From: JBEKZD01 sp050013395
GTDB lineage: Bacteria; Verrucomicrobiota; Verrucomicrobiia; Palsa-1439
DNA length: 14,448 bases
Reading direction: 5' to 3'
Assembly: GCA_050013395.1 (NCBI GenBank)
Contig: JBEKFI010000085.1
Span: 1-14,448, forward strand
Part shown: piece after piece, positions 1 to 7,435 of the stretch
Layout of the letters: every line of letters begins with the position of its first letter
How positions within the stretch are numbered: position 1 is the first letter of the stretch
Position numbers and translations under genes: made by a program
The notes under the pieces: model-generated
What the model saw: the letters and a program-made list of their open reading frames with translations, nothing else
Database searches by the model: none
What the model was told of the DNA's origin: nothing

Positions 1-172
1 GCGTGTAATGCCGGTCCTGATGATCCGGCGTGAGCGGGTTGGAGAACACATCGTTCTCCTCCGTCACGGCAAAGATCGGCCCCTGCTTCTCGTCCGCCGC
101 GGCCAGACGGGAAGCACAACCGAGAAACGCGACACCCGCGCACAAAACAAAAATTCTTCCGTATCTCGTCAT
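1..172 (-). CDS. LpxR/DUF2219-like outer-membrane protein, 5' part only
   Basis: This minus-strand gene runs off the left edge; only its first 57 codons are here. It starts at the ATG at 172. A GGGAGGAGG ribosome-binding site lies at 187-195, somewhat far upstream (about 14 nt). Residues 1-26 form a Sec signal: basic MTRYGR, a hydrophobic core, then an Ala-rich LAAA/DEK cleavage site. A Cys at residue 19 (FLGC) makes a lipoprotein conceivable, but the lipobox is not canonical. The mature start contains FAVTEENDVF and then DRHYTH, which resembles the EN-D...D-R-Y-T-N-G opening of LpxR/DUF2219 beta-barrels. That family removes the 3'-O-linked acyl chain of lipid A in the outer membrane. The active-site His and Ser are not visible because the protein is cut, so function is inferred from family resemblance of a short stretch. 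Confidence 0.6.
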   Translation of the reverse strand, partial: MTRYGRIFVLCAGVAFLGCASRLAAADEKQGPIFAVTEENDVFSNPLTPDHQDRHYT

Positions 173-297
173 GTGAAAAGATTCGTCCTCCTCCCAATCA
201 AACTAACGGGAGCGGCAGTGTAAACAACGCGTCCCGCGTTTCAATCTTTTTTTGTGCCCGCCGCCGCGCCTCGCCATCAACATCGTTCAGGATTCAT

Positions 298-405
298 GGT
301 TTAAGGTTCACCGTTGAGGGTTCAGGGTTCCGAGTTCACCGTTGGCCGTTGAACCTCTGAACCTTTGACCGTTGACCGTTGACCGTTGGACGTTGAATGT
401 TGAGA
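298..405. repeat. GTTGACC/GTTCA-type degenerate short tandem repeats
   Basis: The non-coding gap between the LpxR-like gene and the corA remnant (173-651) contains a low-complexity tract of GTTCACC, GTTGAGG, GTTCAGG, GTTGGCC and GTTGACC units. The clearest part, 364-405, has near-perfect heptamers of GTTGACC followed by GTTGGAC and GTTGAAT. GTTCA and TGAAC blocks occur in both orientations, so the tract could fold locally. A smaller patch of the same motif recurs at 511-537. Nothing else was recognised in the gap except the 9-bp repeats at 433-459. Tracts like this are, to my knowledge, dispersed non-coding elements in Verrucomicrobiota-type genomes; that origin is an inference. Confidence 0.7.
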
Positions 406-432
406 GTTTAGGTGTTTGCTCTGGCTCCAGCA

Positions 433-459
433 ATCCGTGTAATCAGTGGAATCCGTGGA
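433..459. repeat. Three tandem 9-bp units of the ATCCGTGGA type
   Basis: Three adjacent nonamers (ATCCGTGTA, ATCAGTGGA, ATCCGTGGA) differ by one or two bases. A related partial copy (AATCCGTGGAAATCCG) appears near 7848-7865 in another gap. This suggests a dispersed non-coding element rather than a coding or regulatory site. Confidence 0.55.
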
Positions 460-651
460 CTATCATTCTTGGTGTCAACACCTCTCCGATTGGTGCCCAG
501 CCCCTACCTCGCGTTCACCGTTCAACGTTCCGGGTTCTCCTGGCCGCGCCTGCCTTTCAGGATGCTCGTCCCCGTCAAAAGGTTCGACGTCTCTCGGCGG
601 CTGTGGTAGAAGTCGATCATGGCGTGAGCGGGGCAACATAAAACCAAGCGC

Positions 652-1373
652 GTGGGTCTGCCTCCCGGCACGCTCGTCCACACCGGCGAGAAAAAGACCG
701 AGAAGGTCCGCCTCACCGTCTTCGATTACGATGCCGACCGCTGTACCGAAACCGAAGTCCACACCGCCGAGGAGACGTTCCCGTTCCAAGACCGGCCGAC
801 CAACGTCTGGATCAACATCGACGGCCTGCATCAGGTGGACCTGATCGAGAGAATCGGCCAGCACTACGGGTTGCACCCGTTGTTGCTCGAAGACGTCGTC
901 AGCGTCCGTCAACGGCCCAAGCTCGACGATTACGGCAGCCACCTCTACATCGTCCTGAAAATGATTTCCCACAACGAACAGCGGGGCGACATCGACATCA
1001 AACAGGTCAGCCTCGTCCCCTCGGCAAGAATTTCGTCCTCTCTTTTCAGGAAAACATCGGCGACGTGTTTGATCCCGTCCGCGACCGCCTCCGCAACAGC
1101 AAGGGCCGCATCCGCAAGATGGGCGCGGACTATCTCGCCTACGCGCTGATCGACGCCATCGTGGGCCAGTATTTTGTCGTGCTGGAAAACTTCGGGGAGA
1201 CAATCGCCGACCTCGAAGAAAAGATGCTGGCCAATCCCCGGCAGGAGACGATGACCGCCATCCACCGCCTGAAACGCGAGATGATCATGCTGCGCAAATC
1301 GGTCTGGCCGCTGCGCGAGGTCATCGGCAGCCTGCAACGGGGCGAATCGCCACTGATCCACAAACACACCCGA
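652..1373 (+). pseudogene. corA: Decayed CorA-type magnesium/cobalt transporter gene
   Basis: CorA proteins are pentameric inner-membrane Mg2+ channels with a large cytoplasmic N-domain and two C-terminal membrane helices carrying the GMN filter. Here the N-domain is clear in two frames. Frame 1 (652-1017) opens with GLPPGTLVHTGE and contains VWINIDGLHQVDLIERI, HPLLLEDV and RQRPKLDDY. Frame 3 (from about 1020) resumes with LGKNFVLSFQENIGDVFDPVRDRL and continues to GESPLIHKHTR. The shift sits in a run of four C at 1017-1020 and fits two extra bases (or one missing). Homology stops at 1373, before the stalk end and both membrane helices, so the GMN motif is absent. Homologous residues also extend upstream of the GTG at 652 to about 628 without a start codon. 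With three defects the gene cannot make a channel. A sequencing error could explain the shift but not the lost C-terminus. Confidence 0.88.
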
Positions 1374-1549
1374 GCGGCGGTTACGCAGATGGATCGTCTT
1401 GGTCTCCACGTGCTGCGATTCCGCTTTCCCCTTACGCTCCGACGCCTTTACCACGCGCATTCCACCCAAGCCGACCAACTGCGCTTCACGCCGCTGCAAA
1501 ACGTCAGGACTGTCTCCCTCTTCCAAACGCTTCTTTTCTTGCGCCGGAC

Positions 1550-2512
1550 TCAGACCCGCGCCCGGCGCTTCATGTGCCGGAACGTCAATACGGCCAACCC
1601 AAGCACCGACAAAACCGCCGACGATGGCTCCGGCGCCTCGATCGCCATGAAAGTAGGTCCCCCATTCAACCCCGAAATGAGCGAGGTATCCACTATCGCT
1701 CCCGAGGTCGTGTATTCCGCGATCGTGCCACTCAAGGCACTCGCCACAAACAGATGTCCGTTCCCATCCAACGCGAGGCCATAAGGCTTACTCAACCCCG
1801 AAACGAGCGCGGCATTCACCGTCGCTCCCGAGGTCGTGTATTCCCCGATGGTGTCATTCACAACACTCGACACAAACAGATGTCCGTCCCCATCCACGGC
1901 TATGCCCCACAAGCCACTCAACCCCGAAATGAGCGAGGCATTCACTGTCGCTCCCGAAGTCGTGTATTCCCCGATCGTGCCGTTCCCAGCATTCACCACA
2001 AACAAATGTCCGTTCCCATCCAACGCGAGCGACAACGGGTAATTCAACCCCGATATGAGCGAAGCATTCACCGTGGCCCCCGAGGTCGTGTATTTCCCGA
2101 TCGTGCCACTCGCGTTATTCGCCACAAACAGATAGCCGCTCCGATCCAACGCAAGCCCCAACGGGGTATTCAACCCTGAAACCAGCGCGGCATTCACCAT
2201 CGTTCCCGAGGTCGTGTATTCCGCGATCGTGCCACTCAAGGCACTCGACACAAACAGATGTCCGTTCCCATCCAACGCGAGGCCATAAGGCTTACTCAAC
2301 CCCGAAACGAGCGCGGCATTCACCGTCGCCCCCGAGGTCGTGTATTCGCCGATGGTGCCACTACTCCAATTGGCCACAAACAACTGCCCGCCCGCCGTCC
2401 CGGCTAACGGTGTTCCCACCAACACCACCAAGACGCTGCCCAATAGTCCACGAAGTCTGTGTGATGAGATGCCTTGGCGAATCATCTCCCTGACCATTAG
2501 AGTTTTCATCAT
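1550..2512 (-). CDS. PEP-CTERM protein with six 42-residue beta-propeller repeats
   Basis: A 320-residue exported protein. The ATG at 2512 (or the next codon at 2509) is preferred because an AAAGGGG ribosome-binding site lies just upstream and a signal peptide begins there; the frame is open further upstream, to 2626, but that part looks non-coding. Residues 1-41 hold a long basic n-region, a hydrophobic stretch (LLGSVLVVLVG) and a likely Ala/Gly cleavage site. Residues 42-293 are exactly six 42-residue units of the pattern GHLFV...GTI-EYTTSG...SGL...GLALDGN, resembling NHL/Vgb-type propeller blades; six blades can close a ring. Residues 294-320 are a PEP-CTERM tag: PEP, a hydrophobic helix (AVLSVLGLAVLTF) and an Arg-rich tail. 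Such tags are recognised by exosortase, which must be encoded elsewhere. The ligand or enzymatic role is unknown; an extracellular or surface-matrix role is likely. Neighbours do not form an operon with it. Confidence 0.85.
   Translation of the reverse strand: MMKTLMVREMIRQGISSHRLRGLLGSVLVVLVGTPLAGTAGGQLFVANWSSGTIGEYTTSGATVNAALVSGLSKPYGLALDGNGHLFVSSALSGTIAEYTTSGTMVNAALVSGLNTPLGLALDRSGYLFVANNASGTIGKYTTSGATVNASLISGLNYPLSLALDGNGHLFVVNAGNGTIGEYTTSGATVNASLISGLSGLWGIAVDGDGHLFVSSVVNDTIGEYTTSGATVNAALVSGLSKPYGLALDGNGHLFVASALSGTIAEYTTSGAIVDTSLISGLNGGPTFMAIEAPEPSSAVLSVLGLAVLTFRHMKRRARV
1634..2389 (-). repeat. Six in-frame 126-bp tandem repeats inside the PEP-CTERM gene
   Basis: The blade-coding part consists of six 126-bp units with no length variation. 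The block at 1701-1854 and the block at 2205-2358, exactly four units (504 bp) apart, differ at only about three positions (for example 1743 versus 2247). The other units are clearly more diverged from each other. This indicates recent duplication or gene conversion between blades 1-2 and 5-6. Confidence 0.9.
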
Positions 2513-2713
2513 CTTTCCCCTTTCATGCCCGTTTTTCCGGTTTCCCCTTTGGAGGTTCTGCATGCGCCAAAACGTTGCGGGTCGCTTCGGCACATTTTCC
2601 TCCGCTGTCGGCGCGCATGGGGCCAATCAACTCAAGTGACTTGCCCACTTTGGTCACCGGACAACCACCAACAGTCCGACGCATTCTTGTTTTGAGCAGC
2701 CTGCTTGCCAGCG

Positions 2714-2995
2714 CTAAAACAGGCCGAAATCACGAGTGTCTGCGCCGAAATGTCCAAAGTTGTCAGCGGTGGGAAACAAAAACGTCCCACAGTCGCGGTG
2801 GCGCTCGTTTTGGTTGTGATGTCGCCGCAGTTGATCCGACAACTGATTGGCCGGCAAGACGTAGAACTTCAGTGCCGCCCCCAACTGCGTCACCGCTTCG
2901 GGCATGTCGTGCGAGAGCGGCGGGTGTCATGAACATCACCTCTCCAGTGCTGCCAATGTCGCGGATAAACTGACGACTGAAGAGTCGATCCCGAT
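2714..2995 (-). other. Possible remnant of an unrecognised minus-strand gene
   Basis: The 2513-3028 gap has no convincing intact gene. On the minus strand two adjacent frames read like protein when joined by a frameshift near 2905: SRQFIRDIGSTGEVMFMTP (about 2925-2990), then MPEAVTQLGAALKFYVLPAN continuing to a stop at 2714. The second part has an amphipathic-helix look. No ribosome-binding site precedes its ATG, and I cannot assign a family. It lies downstream of, and on the same strand as, the Vsr-like remnant, so both may be debris of one lost locus. It could equally be a chance open frame. Confidence 0.25.
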
Positions 2996-3028
2996 TCAGA
3001 CCCCGATCCGTGCCAACCAGCGGGCGTG

Positions 3029-3181
3029 TTAGGGACGATACCCTCCTCTGGAGGGTATCAGAGCGTTGCGGATGCGTGCAACGGCAGGGGCGGGTGATTT
3101 CGCCAGTTCGTGTTCCCACAGACGAATCACTACCCAGCCTTGCTTCCGCAGTTCCCGGTTCTCTTCCCGCCGGTTGTCATC
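3029..3181 (-). pseudogene. C-terminal fragment of a Vsr-like very-short-patch-repair endonuclease
   Basis: The minus frame ending at the TAA at 3029-3031 reads DDNRREENRELRKQGWVVIR followed by LWEHELAKSPAPAVARIRNAL. This matches the C-terminal core of Vsr-family nucleases (R-x-x-x-N-x-x-L-x-x-x-GW-V-x-x-I/L-WE-x-E-L). Intact Vsr proteins are about 130-150 residues and nick T:G mismatches left by deamination at methylated cytosine sites, usually beside a cytosine methyltransferase. Here only about 50 codons remain. The zinc-binding and catalytic N-terminal half is missing, and the frame continues upstream without a start until a stop near 3275. No methyltransferase is visible. I infer that a restriction or repair locus was lost here, next to the nuclease-STAND gene. 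Confidence 0.72.
3037..3059. other. Perfect 10-bp-stem hairpin
   Basis: GATACCCTCC (3037-3046) and GGAGGGTATC (3050-3059) pair perfectly around a TCT loop. The hairpin lies within the last codons of the Vsr-like fragment. No T-run follows on either strand, so it is not a standard intrinsic terminator. Its role is unknown. Confidence 0.6.
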
Positions 3182-3347
3182 TTGAGCCTGTCGAAACCGC
3201 TGCGGGCCGTCAGTCGTGTGACGGCAAATCTCTGTCGATCCGCCCGCCGCCTGCTGCAGACGAATCCACGAGCTCTAAATGCAGATGCCGGAAGGACGCG
3301 GCGAAACCCTCTCGCCGAACACTCTAGAAATTGTTATTGTTATAAAG

Positions 3348-6300
3348 ATGGCAGAGTCAAGACCACCGGCATCGCCGCAAGAGGGTTCGCTTCCATTTTA
3401 CGACCCTGCGTTTTCCTGGGATACCTTCGAAAGCTTCTTCTGCGACTTCTTGGCAAGTGGTCCAAAACTAGTCACCGAAGAAAACGGCCAAAGGGCCGAG
3501 CGGCAAGTAATCAACGCCCGCCCGTACGGTCGCCGAGGTGACAGCCAACACGGTATTGACATCAAGGCTGACATGGAAGACGGAAAGGTTTGGGCCTTTC
3601 AATGCAAGCACTACAAGGAATGGGGGCGGTCGGACACAGCAGAAGCCATCGCGAAGTGCGCGTACGTCGCCGATCGCAAGTTCCTCCTTGTGACTCGTGA
3701 GGTTGCGGAGGAATGCTACCGAGAAGTCGAAAGGAATCCCGGGTGGACATTGTGGGATTCACGAGCCATCTCGCGGGAGTTCTTGCAGCGCTGCGACAGG
3801 GAAAAGGCTGCCAGGATTCTTTACCTACACTTTGGCCAAGGTTGGGATACGAAGCTGCTTGGCCTTCGGGGTGACGGCCCCCTTCTCACCCCCGACGCCA
3901 AGTTTGAACCGCTTCGACGAGAGGGGCGTTATTTTCACCATCGCCTCGCGCTGATTGGGCGAGAGAAATGGTTAAGCGATCTTGATTCCTTTGGTAGCAG
4001 CCGTGCGCAGGTGTTATTACTCACCGGGCGAGGAGGTCTCGGCAAGAGCCGACTGTTAGCAAGATGGAGCGAAGGATTCACACAACGGCATCAGGATGTC
4101 GTATTGCGATTCTTATCCGATCGACCAGGTGAGTTCGGTTCCGTCCTCGACGCTTTGGGAGGTAACGCCGTGATAGTATTTGACGACGCTCATCGCTTGC
4201 CTGAAATCCGGCGAGCCTTGTTCCCGGAATTTCCTAATCGACGAAAGCTGAAGCTCGTCGTTTCTCTCCGTCCGGGAGCACTTCGCAGCGTGTACCAAGA
4301 GCTACTCGACGCGGGCTTTGACACGACAGACATCACCGAAGCGAAAGAACTGGGCCCACTCACGCCAGAACAAGCGATGGAACTTGCCCAAGCTGCGTTG
4401 GGGCCTGCTCTGGCTGATCGCTACGCTACGTTCCTCGCTCAGGTGTCGAAGGAATGCCCTTTGATTGCCATCCTCGGGGGTGAGTTACTGCAGCGAGGCA
4501 ACATATCCCCTGCCGAATTGGCAAACACACAAGACTTCCAGACGCGTGTCTTCGATGGCCTTTTGCGCGAAGCGCAACCCGTTGAAGATGCCTTCGGAAA
4601 GACCGCAGTTGATGACATTCTCCAGATGTTGGCCCTTCTCGCGCCAGTTCAACCGACAGCCGATTTCAAAGAACGCGTAGCGCGTCTTCTCGGGTCGCCG
4701 TGGACTGGAGACCGTGTTTCCAAGGTGTTGGACGCGCTCAATGATGCAGGGCTGTTGCTTGTTACCGGTGCTGGCGTTCGGGTTACGCCTGACCTGCTAT
4801 CAGATCACCTTGCATACAAGGCGTGTTACGACCGGCAGGGAAAGGCGAGCGGATTTGCCGCGCGCCTGATCGAAGAATTCTCGCCAGAACAGTTCCCCGT
4901 TATGCTACAGCATCTCACAGAAGCGGAATGGCGTGCTGTTCAAGAACATGATTCTACCGATTCTGTGGTTGAACCGCTTTGGCAGTGGTTCAGTCAGCGG
5001 TTTCAGGGGAGCTCGTTCTATATGCGGCGCCAACAACTCGAAGAGTGGACGCAGGTCGCGCCATTGCAGCCCGCTCGCACTCTAGAATTGGCGAGATTGG
5101 CCATTCGTCTCATCGATGCCCCCGCGCTTTCTCCGCCCGCGTTCCACGTCCCAGAACTTGATTCTTATCAGGGAGTCCTTGAGAAGGTGTCAGAGTTGCT
5201 GAAGGCGGTTGCGCAATACCACGCCATGCATGTCGGAGCATGCCTTGATTTGCTGTGGGAGCTGGACTCGATCTGTAAGCCGGGAAAAGATTTCAAGGTG
5301 CTCGGCTTCGACGATAAGAAGCATCCGGTTTCAATCATTGGGGAAATTGCGAAATTCGAACACTGGAAACTACTCGCTATTTCCACGGCAGTTCTAGACT
5401 GGGTCGAGAAGCTACTCGGCACCGACGAATGGCTCCAGAGAAATCATAGGCCCTCGTGGATACTGCCCAAGCTGCTGGATCCATTCTTTGCGGCTACGAT
5501 GGAGAAACACTGGATCGTCGGGCGCAAGTTTCACTGGACCTCAGTGCTCGTTCATCTTGGGAATACTGCTCGCCTTCGCGATCGTGTTCTGACGCTATGT
5601 CGTCGACTGTTGGCGCGGCGCGACACACTGATCGCCCTAGGGGTCGAATCTGTTTTGAAGAATGCTATTGAATATGCCCGATTAGGCATCCACGGAGAGC
5701 CTCCAGAAGCGTGGAAAAACCAATGGATCGCTGAGCGCCTCAAGGCACTGGGCCTCTTGGAGGAACTCGCGCGAGATTTCTCAGAACCGGTTATTCATTT
5801 CCAAGTGCGACACACACTCTTTCGTCATATCCGGTACTGCGACAACAGGAGATTTCAAGAGGCCTGTCGTACCGTTTTTAACCAAGTGCCTGACTCCTTC
5901 GACTTGCGTGTGTGTCGTGCAGTACTCGGCAACGCACATACAGAGTTTGAGCGGCCTCTACAACCCGACTCGCACTCTTGGTCACAGGAGATTGAACGTC
6001 GCTGGGACCAGTTTCTTGCGGGTGTCACTGACGAAGTGGTCACGCGCTTCTCCACGCCGGAAGCCTTGCTCGCCCAGTTCCAAAAGTGGGAAGAAGAGTT
6101 CAGTCTAACCGATAATCGTCGCGACTATTCGGCTTTGGTCGGTTCGATTGCCGCGCGCCATCCAGCGCTCAGTTTAGTGGTCGCGGAACTAGTAATCGCA
6201 CGACCAGAGCGTCCCTTAGATGTCGTGTTTGATCGCTTGATCTTTAACGCTACTCGCGAGTGCATCCAGAAACGGCTACGGTTGTGCACTGCCGCCCTAG

Positions 6301-7325
6301 CAACTGGTGCGTCGGATTTATCTCGAGCGGCGATATGGTGTATTATTTGGTGGCGTAGAGAAACTGATCTACCAAGCGAGGCGTGGGATTTGATGGGGTC
6401 CGCTGCGCCAAGCACAGACCGAAAGATCGCCTGGGCAGTTACCGATTTTGTCTGGTATAGCAAGTCACCAAGTACGCAGCGTGACTGGAACTTGCTCATC
6501 CAGCTACACGTCGAACCTGACGACACAGCGCTGGCAGATCGTATCGCCGATTGCGCGGTGCAACTACTGGAGAAGGATCGTGAACGCCCCTCTGCACAGG
6601 TTGTGGCAGAAGTCCTACGGAAGTTCGATCGTCTGCCACTGGACGCTCATGGGGAGTTGCAGCGCTCTCTCAGCGAGATCTCCAAAGCATTCCCCGTTGC
6701 AGTGTTCATGCTTTATTGGGGCCGCGTGCAAGCAACTGGAGACGGTAATAGAGCGCCAACACCAATCCCATGGGATGCAGAAGATATGGTCTGTCCCGGC
6801 CTGCTAAATGACCCCGAAGCCGCAGCCATTGTGCGTCAGCTCGAAGGCGAATTATACATGGAGCCTGGCCTCAGTCCTGAGAGGGAGCGCCTACTCCGTA
6901 TTGCCGTATTCCGGGGGAACGACGACCCGGAGGCGAAACTTGGGGAATTGCTGGATAAGGCCCAGTCGAGTAACCAATTAAACCACTTAATGTCTCTTTT
7001 CGCATCGCCCGTAAAGTCATCTGTCGTGACGGAATATCCCAGCTTTGTTCGAGGCCTACTGAAGAAAGCACGCACCTTCGGCAGGGAGACCTACGATCAA
7101 ATCTTCCTCGAGCTTCATAGCCATGCCACCTCGCATCCCTACAGCACGAGCGCCGGCGAGCCGGACACCGAGTGGAAGAAACTTCTGGAAGCCATCGAGC
7201 GGCGAACTCAGGAGTTTTCCGCTGACCCTGACCTAGGTCAGCTCTACTCCCAAATCGCAGACGATGAGCGGAGCCGTATGGAATATATGCGCGGGAGCGA
7301 ACGCACCGCGCTCGGTATGGAGTAG
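3348..7325 (+). CDS. Mrr-like nuclease / STAND NTPase fusion, probable antiphage sensor (Avs-like)
   Basis: A 1325-residue protein from the ATG at 3348; an in-frame ATG at 3279 would add 23 residues. I prefer 3348 because the family-like sequence (LPFYDPAFSWDTFESFF) begins just after it, but neither start has a strong ribosome-binding site. Residues about 17-160 form a PD-(D/E)xK nuclease of the Mrr/REase type: E28 in the first helix, D71 in HGIDIKA and Q85-C-K87 in AFQCKHY. Residues about 200-410 form a P-loop NTPase: Walker A GRGGLGKS (227-234), Walker B VIVFDDAHR with D279-D280, and a sensor-like SLRPG (306-310). Residues about 422-490 look like a winged helix. The remaining ~830 residues are mostly helical, without a domain I can name, and would be the sensor. 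STAND proteins oligomerise on ligand binding; by analogy with Avs proteins this would activate the nuclease in the cytoplasm. Third positions look less GC-biased than in neighbours, which fits acquisition by transfer. The architecture is clear; antiphage function is inferred. Confidence 0.9.
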   Translation: MAESRPPASPQEGSLPFYDPAFSWDTFESFFCDFLASGPKLVTEENGQRAERQVINARPYGRRGDSQHGIDIKADMEDGKVWAFQCKHYKEWGRSDTAEAIAKCAYVADRKFLLVTREVAEECYREVERNPGWTLWDSRAISREFLQRCDREKAARILYLHFGQGWDTKLLGLRGDGPLLTPDAKFEPLRREGRYFHHRLALIGREKWLSDLDSFGSSRAQVLLLTGRGGLGKSRLLARWSEGFTQRHQDVVLRFLSDRPGEFGSVLDALGGNAVIVFDDAHRLPEIRRALFPEFPNRRKLKLVVSLRPGALRSVYQELLDAGFDTTDITEAKELGPLTPEQAMELAQAALGPALADRYATFLAQVSKECPLIAILGGELLQRGNISPAELANTQDFQTRVFDGLLREAQPVEDAFGKTAVDDILQMLALLAPVQPTADFKERVARLLGSPWTGDRVSKVLDALNDAGLLLVTGAGVRVTPDLLSDHLAYKACYDRQGKASGFAARLIEEFSPEQFPVMLQHLTEAEWRAVQEHDSTDSVVEPLWQWFSQRFQGSSFYMRRQQLEEWTQVAPLQPARTLELARLAIRLIDAPALSPPAFHVPELDSYQGVLEKVSELLKAVAQYHAMHVGACLDLLWELDSICKPGKDFKVLGFDDKKHPVSIIGEIAKFEHWKLLAISTAVLDWVEKLLGTDEWLQRNHRPSWILPKLLDPFFAATMEKHWIVGRKFHWTSVLVHLGNTARLRDRVLTLCRRLLARRDTLIALGVESVLKNAIEYARLGIHGEPPEAWKNQWIAERLKALGLLEELARDFSEPVIHFQVRHTLFRHIRYCDNRRFQEACRTVFNQVPDSFDLRVCRAVLGNAHTEFERPLQPDSHSWSQEIERRWDQFLAGVTDEVVTRFSTPEALLAQFQKWEEEFSLTDNRRDYSALVGSIAARHPALSLVVAELVIARPERPLDVVFDRLIFNATRECIQKRLRLCTAALATGASDLSRAAIWCIIWWRRETDLPSEAWDLMGSAAPSTDRKIAWAVTDFVWYSKSPSTQRDWNLLIQLHVEPDDTALADRIADCAVQLLEKDRERPSAQVVAEVLRKFDRLPLDAHGELQRSLSEISKAFPVAVFMLYWGRVQATGDGNRAPTPIPWDAEDMVCPGLLNDPEAAAIVRQLEGELYMEPGLSPERERLLRIAVFRGNDDPEAKLGELLDKAQSSNQLNHLMSLFASPVKSSVVTEYPSFVRGLLKKARTFGRETYDQIFLELHSHATSHPYSTSAGEPDTEWKKLLEAIERRTQEFSADPDLGQLYSQIADDERSRMEYMRGSERTALGME

Positions 7326-7333
7326 GTGCCGGC

Positions 7334-7435
7334 ATGTGCGGGCGATTCACTTTGACGACGGAAATCGAGACTGTGGCGAAGCGATTCGCTGAAGCGATGT
7401 CGCAACCCCAACCAACAGACCTCAATTGCAACTGA
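7334..7435 (+). pseudogene. 5' stub of a YedK/HMCES-type SRAP gene
   Basis: Nine bases after the STAND gene's stop, an ATG opens a 33-codon frame beginning MCGRFTLTTEIETVAKRFAE. This is the signature start of SRAP (SOS-response-associated peptidase) proteins. In that family Cys2, exposed after Met removal, forms a thiazolidine crosslink with abasic sites in single-stranded DNA. Intact members are about 220 residues. Here family similarity ends after about 22 codons, and a TGA occurs at 7433, so the Asn, Glu and His of the active site are absent. Its last bases overlap the 3' end of the convergent HNH gene, which suggests truncation by that gene's arrival. A functional micropeptide is unlikely. 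Confidence 0.75.

Noticed and set aside
8..223. 71-codon plus-strand frame at the left edge
   Set aside because: It opposes the LpxR-like 5' end, which has a signal peptide and ribosome-binding site; the plus frame has neither.
298..405. Heptamer tract considered as an iteron-type origin
   Set aside because: Units are degenerate, with no DnaA boxes, AT-rich melting region or replication gene nearby.
475..1203. 242-codon minus-strand frame across the corA remnant
   Set aside because: It mirrors CorA codons, which have clear homology on the plus strand, and has no family resemblance.
1574..2179. Plus-strand frame with repeated QPRNERGIH units
   Set aside because: This periodicity is the antisense of the 126-bp blade repeats of the PEP-CTERM gene, not an independent repeat protein.
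1634..2389. Regular repeats considered as a CRISPR or VNTR array
   Set aside because: The 126-bp period is in frame and encodes conserved blades; there are no short identical repeats with unique spacers.
3279..3347. Upstream ATG of the nuclease-STAND gene as the true start
   Set aside because: It lacks a ribosome-binding site, and the added residues do not look like the family N-terminus; not excluded, so noted as an alternative.
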